Positions 5,382-5,400 of a stretch of 5,400 bases of DNA are shown here, piece after piece. Positions within the stretch are counted from its first letter, which is position 1; each line of letters begins with the position of its first letter. The stretch is from an uncultured Alphaproteobacteria bacterium (lineage in GTDB: Bacteria; Pseudomonadota; Alphaproteobacteria; Rhodobacterales; Rhodobacteraceae). The notes under the pieces are model-generated. The model saw only the letters and a list, made by a program, of their open reading frames with translations. It made no database searches and was not told the DNA's origin. The stretch covers positions 1-5,400 of the forward strand of contig CACHJY010000048.1 in assembly GCA_902580265.1 (NCBI GenBank), written 5' to 3'. The position numbers and the translations under genes are program-made.

Positions 5382-5400
5382 TAGGGCCTTTAACTGTATA
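5382..5400 (+). repeat. Inverted repeat D, right arm (at window edge)
   Basis: TAGGGCCTTTAACTGTATA matches the reverse complement of 4318-4336 at 18 of 19 positions. It is cut by the window end, so its true extent and whether it belongs to a larger element are unknown. Confidence 0.5.

Noticed and set aside
5322..5400. Possible gene start at ATG 5322 (MNTEIPKLLLLLYFSC) like a short signal peptide
   Set aside because: The frame stops after 16 codons and has no ribosome site. Another frame stays open to the edge (VASGAFLGPLTV), so a frameshifted start is conceivable but cannot be judged without more sequence.

Overview
The window is AT-rich bacterial DNA with short genes and fairly long spacers. 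I found no tRNA, rRNA or CRISPR array. The codon use, the acetoacetyl-CoA synthetase, the DUF1330 protein and the PaaI-type thioesterase would fit an AT-rich, possibly marine, Pseudomonadota genome. That placement is an inference from gene content and base composition only; no marker gene is present.

Layout from left to right. (1) At the left edge is the end of a SnoaL/NTF2-like gene, with a TAG where a family-typical Trp would stand. (2) After a spacer with a diverged repeat (copy A) comes a 238-residue protein I do not recognise. It is built almost wholly of heptads with Asn at one core position and Ile/Leu/Met/Val at the other, and a hairpin follows it. (3) A gene-poor stretch (1192-1610) holds an inverted copy of the repeat (copy B) and the frameshifted tail of an amidinotransferase/dimethylarginine-dimethylaminohydrolase-family gene. 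(4) On the minus strand is acetoacetyl-CoA synthetase (acetoacetate + ATP + CoA to acetoacetyl-CoA), essentially full length but split by one frameshift in a run of seven C (G on the coding strand). (5) Divergent from it, with a strong ribosome site, is a DUF1330 protein. It is followed by an unrecognised 96-residue protein and a PaaI-like hotdog thioesterase, the last two perhaps co-transcribed. (6) The right end carries repeat copy C with a tandem 12-mer, and one arm of a second inverted repeat whose partner lies after the DUF1330 gene.

The synthetase and the thioesterase both act on acyl-CoA chemistry, so a link between them is possible but not shown. Two themes stand out: the asparagine-ladder coiled coil flanked by inverted repeat copies, and the clustering of three gene lesions with two dispersed repeat families. 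The second theme suggests a rearranged or decaying accessory region, although single-base errors in the sequence could explain the two frameshifts.
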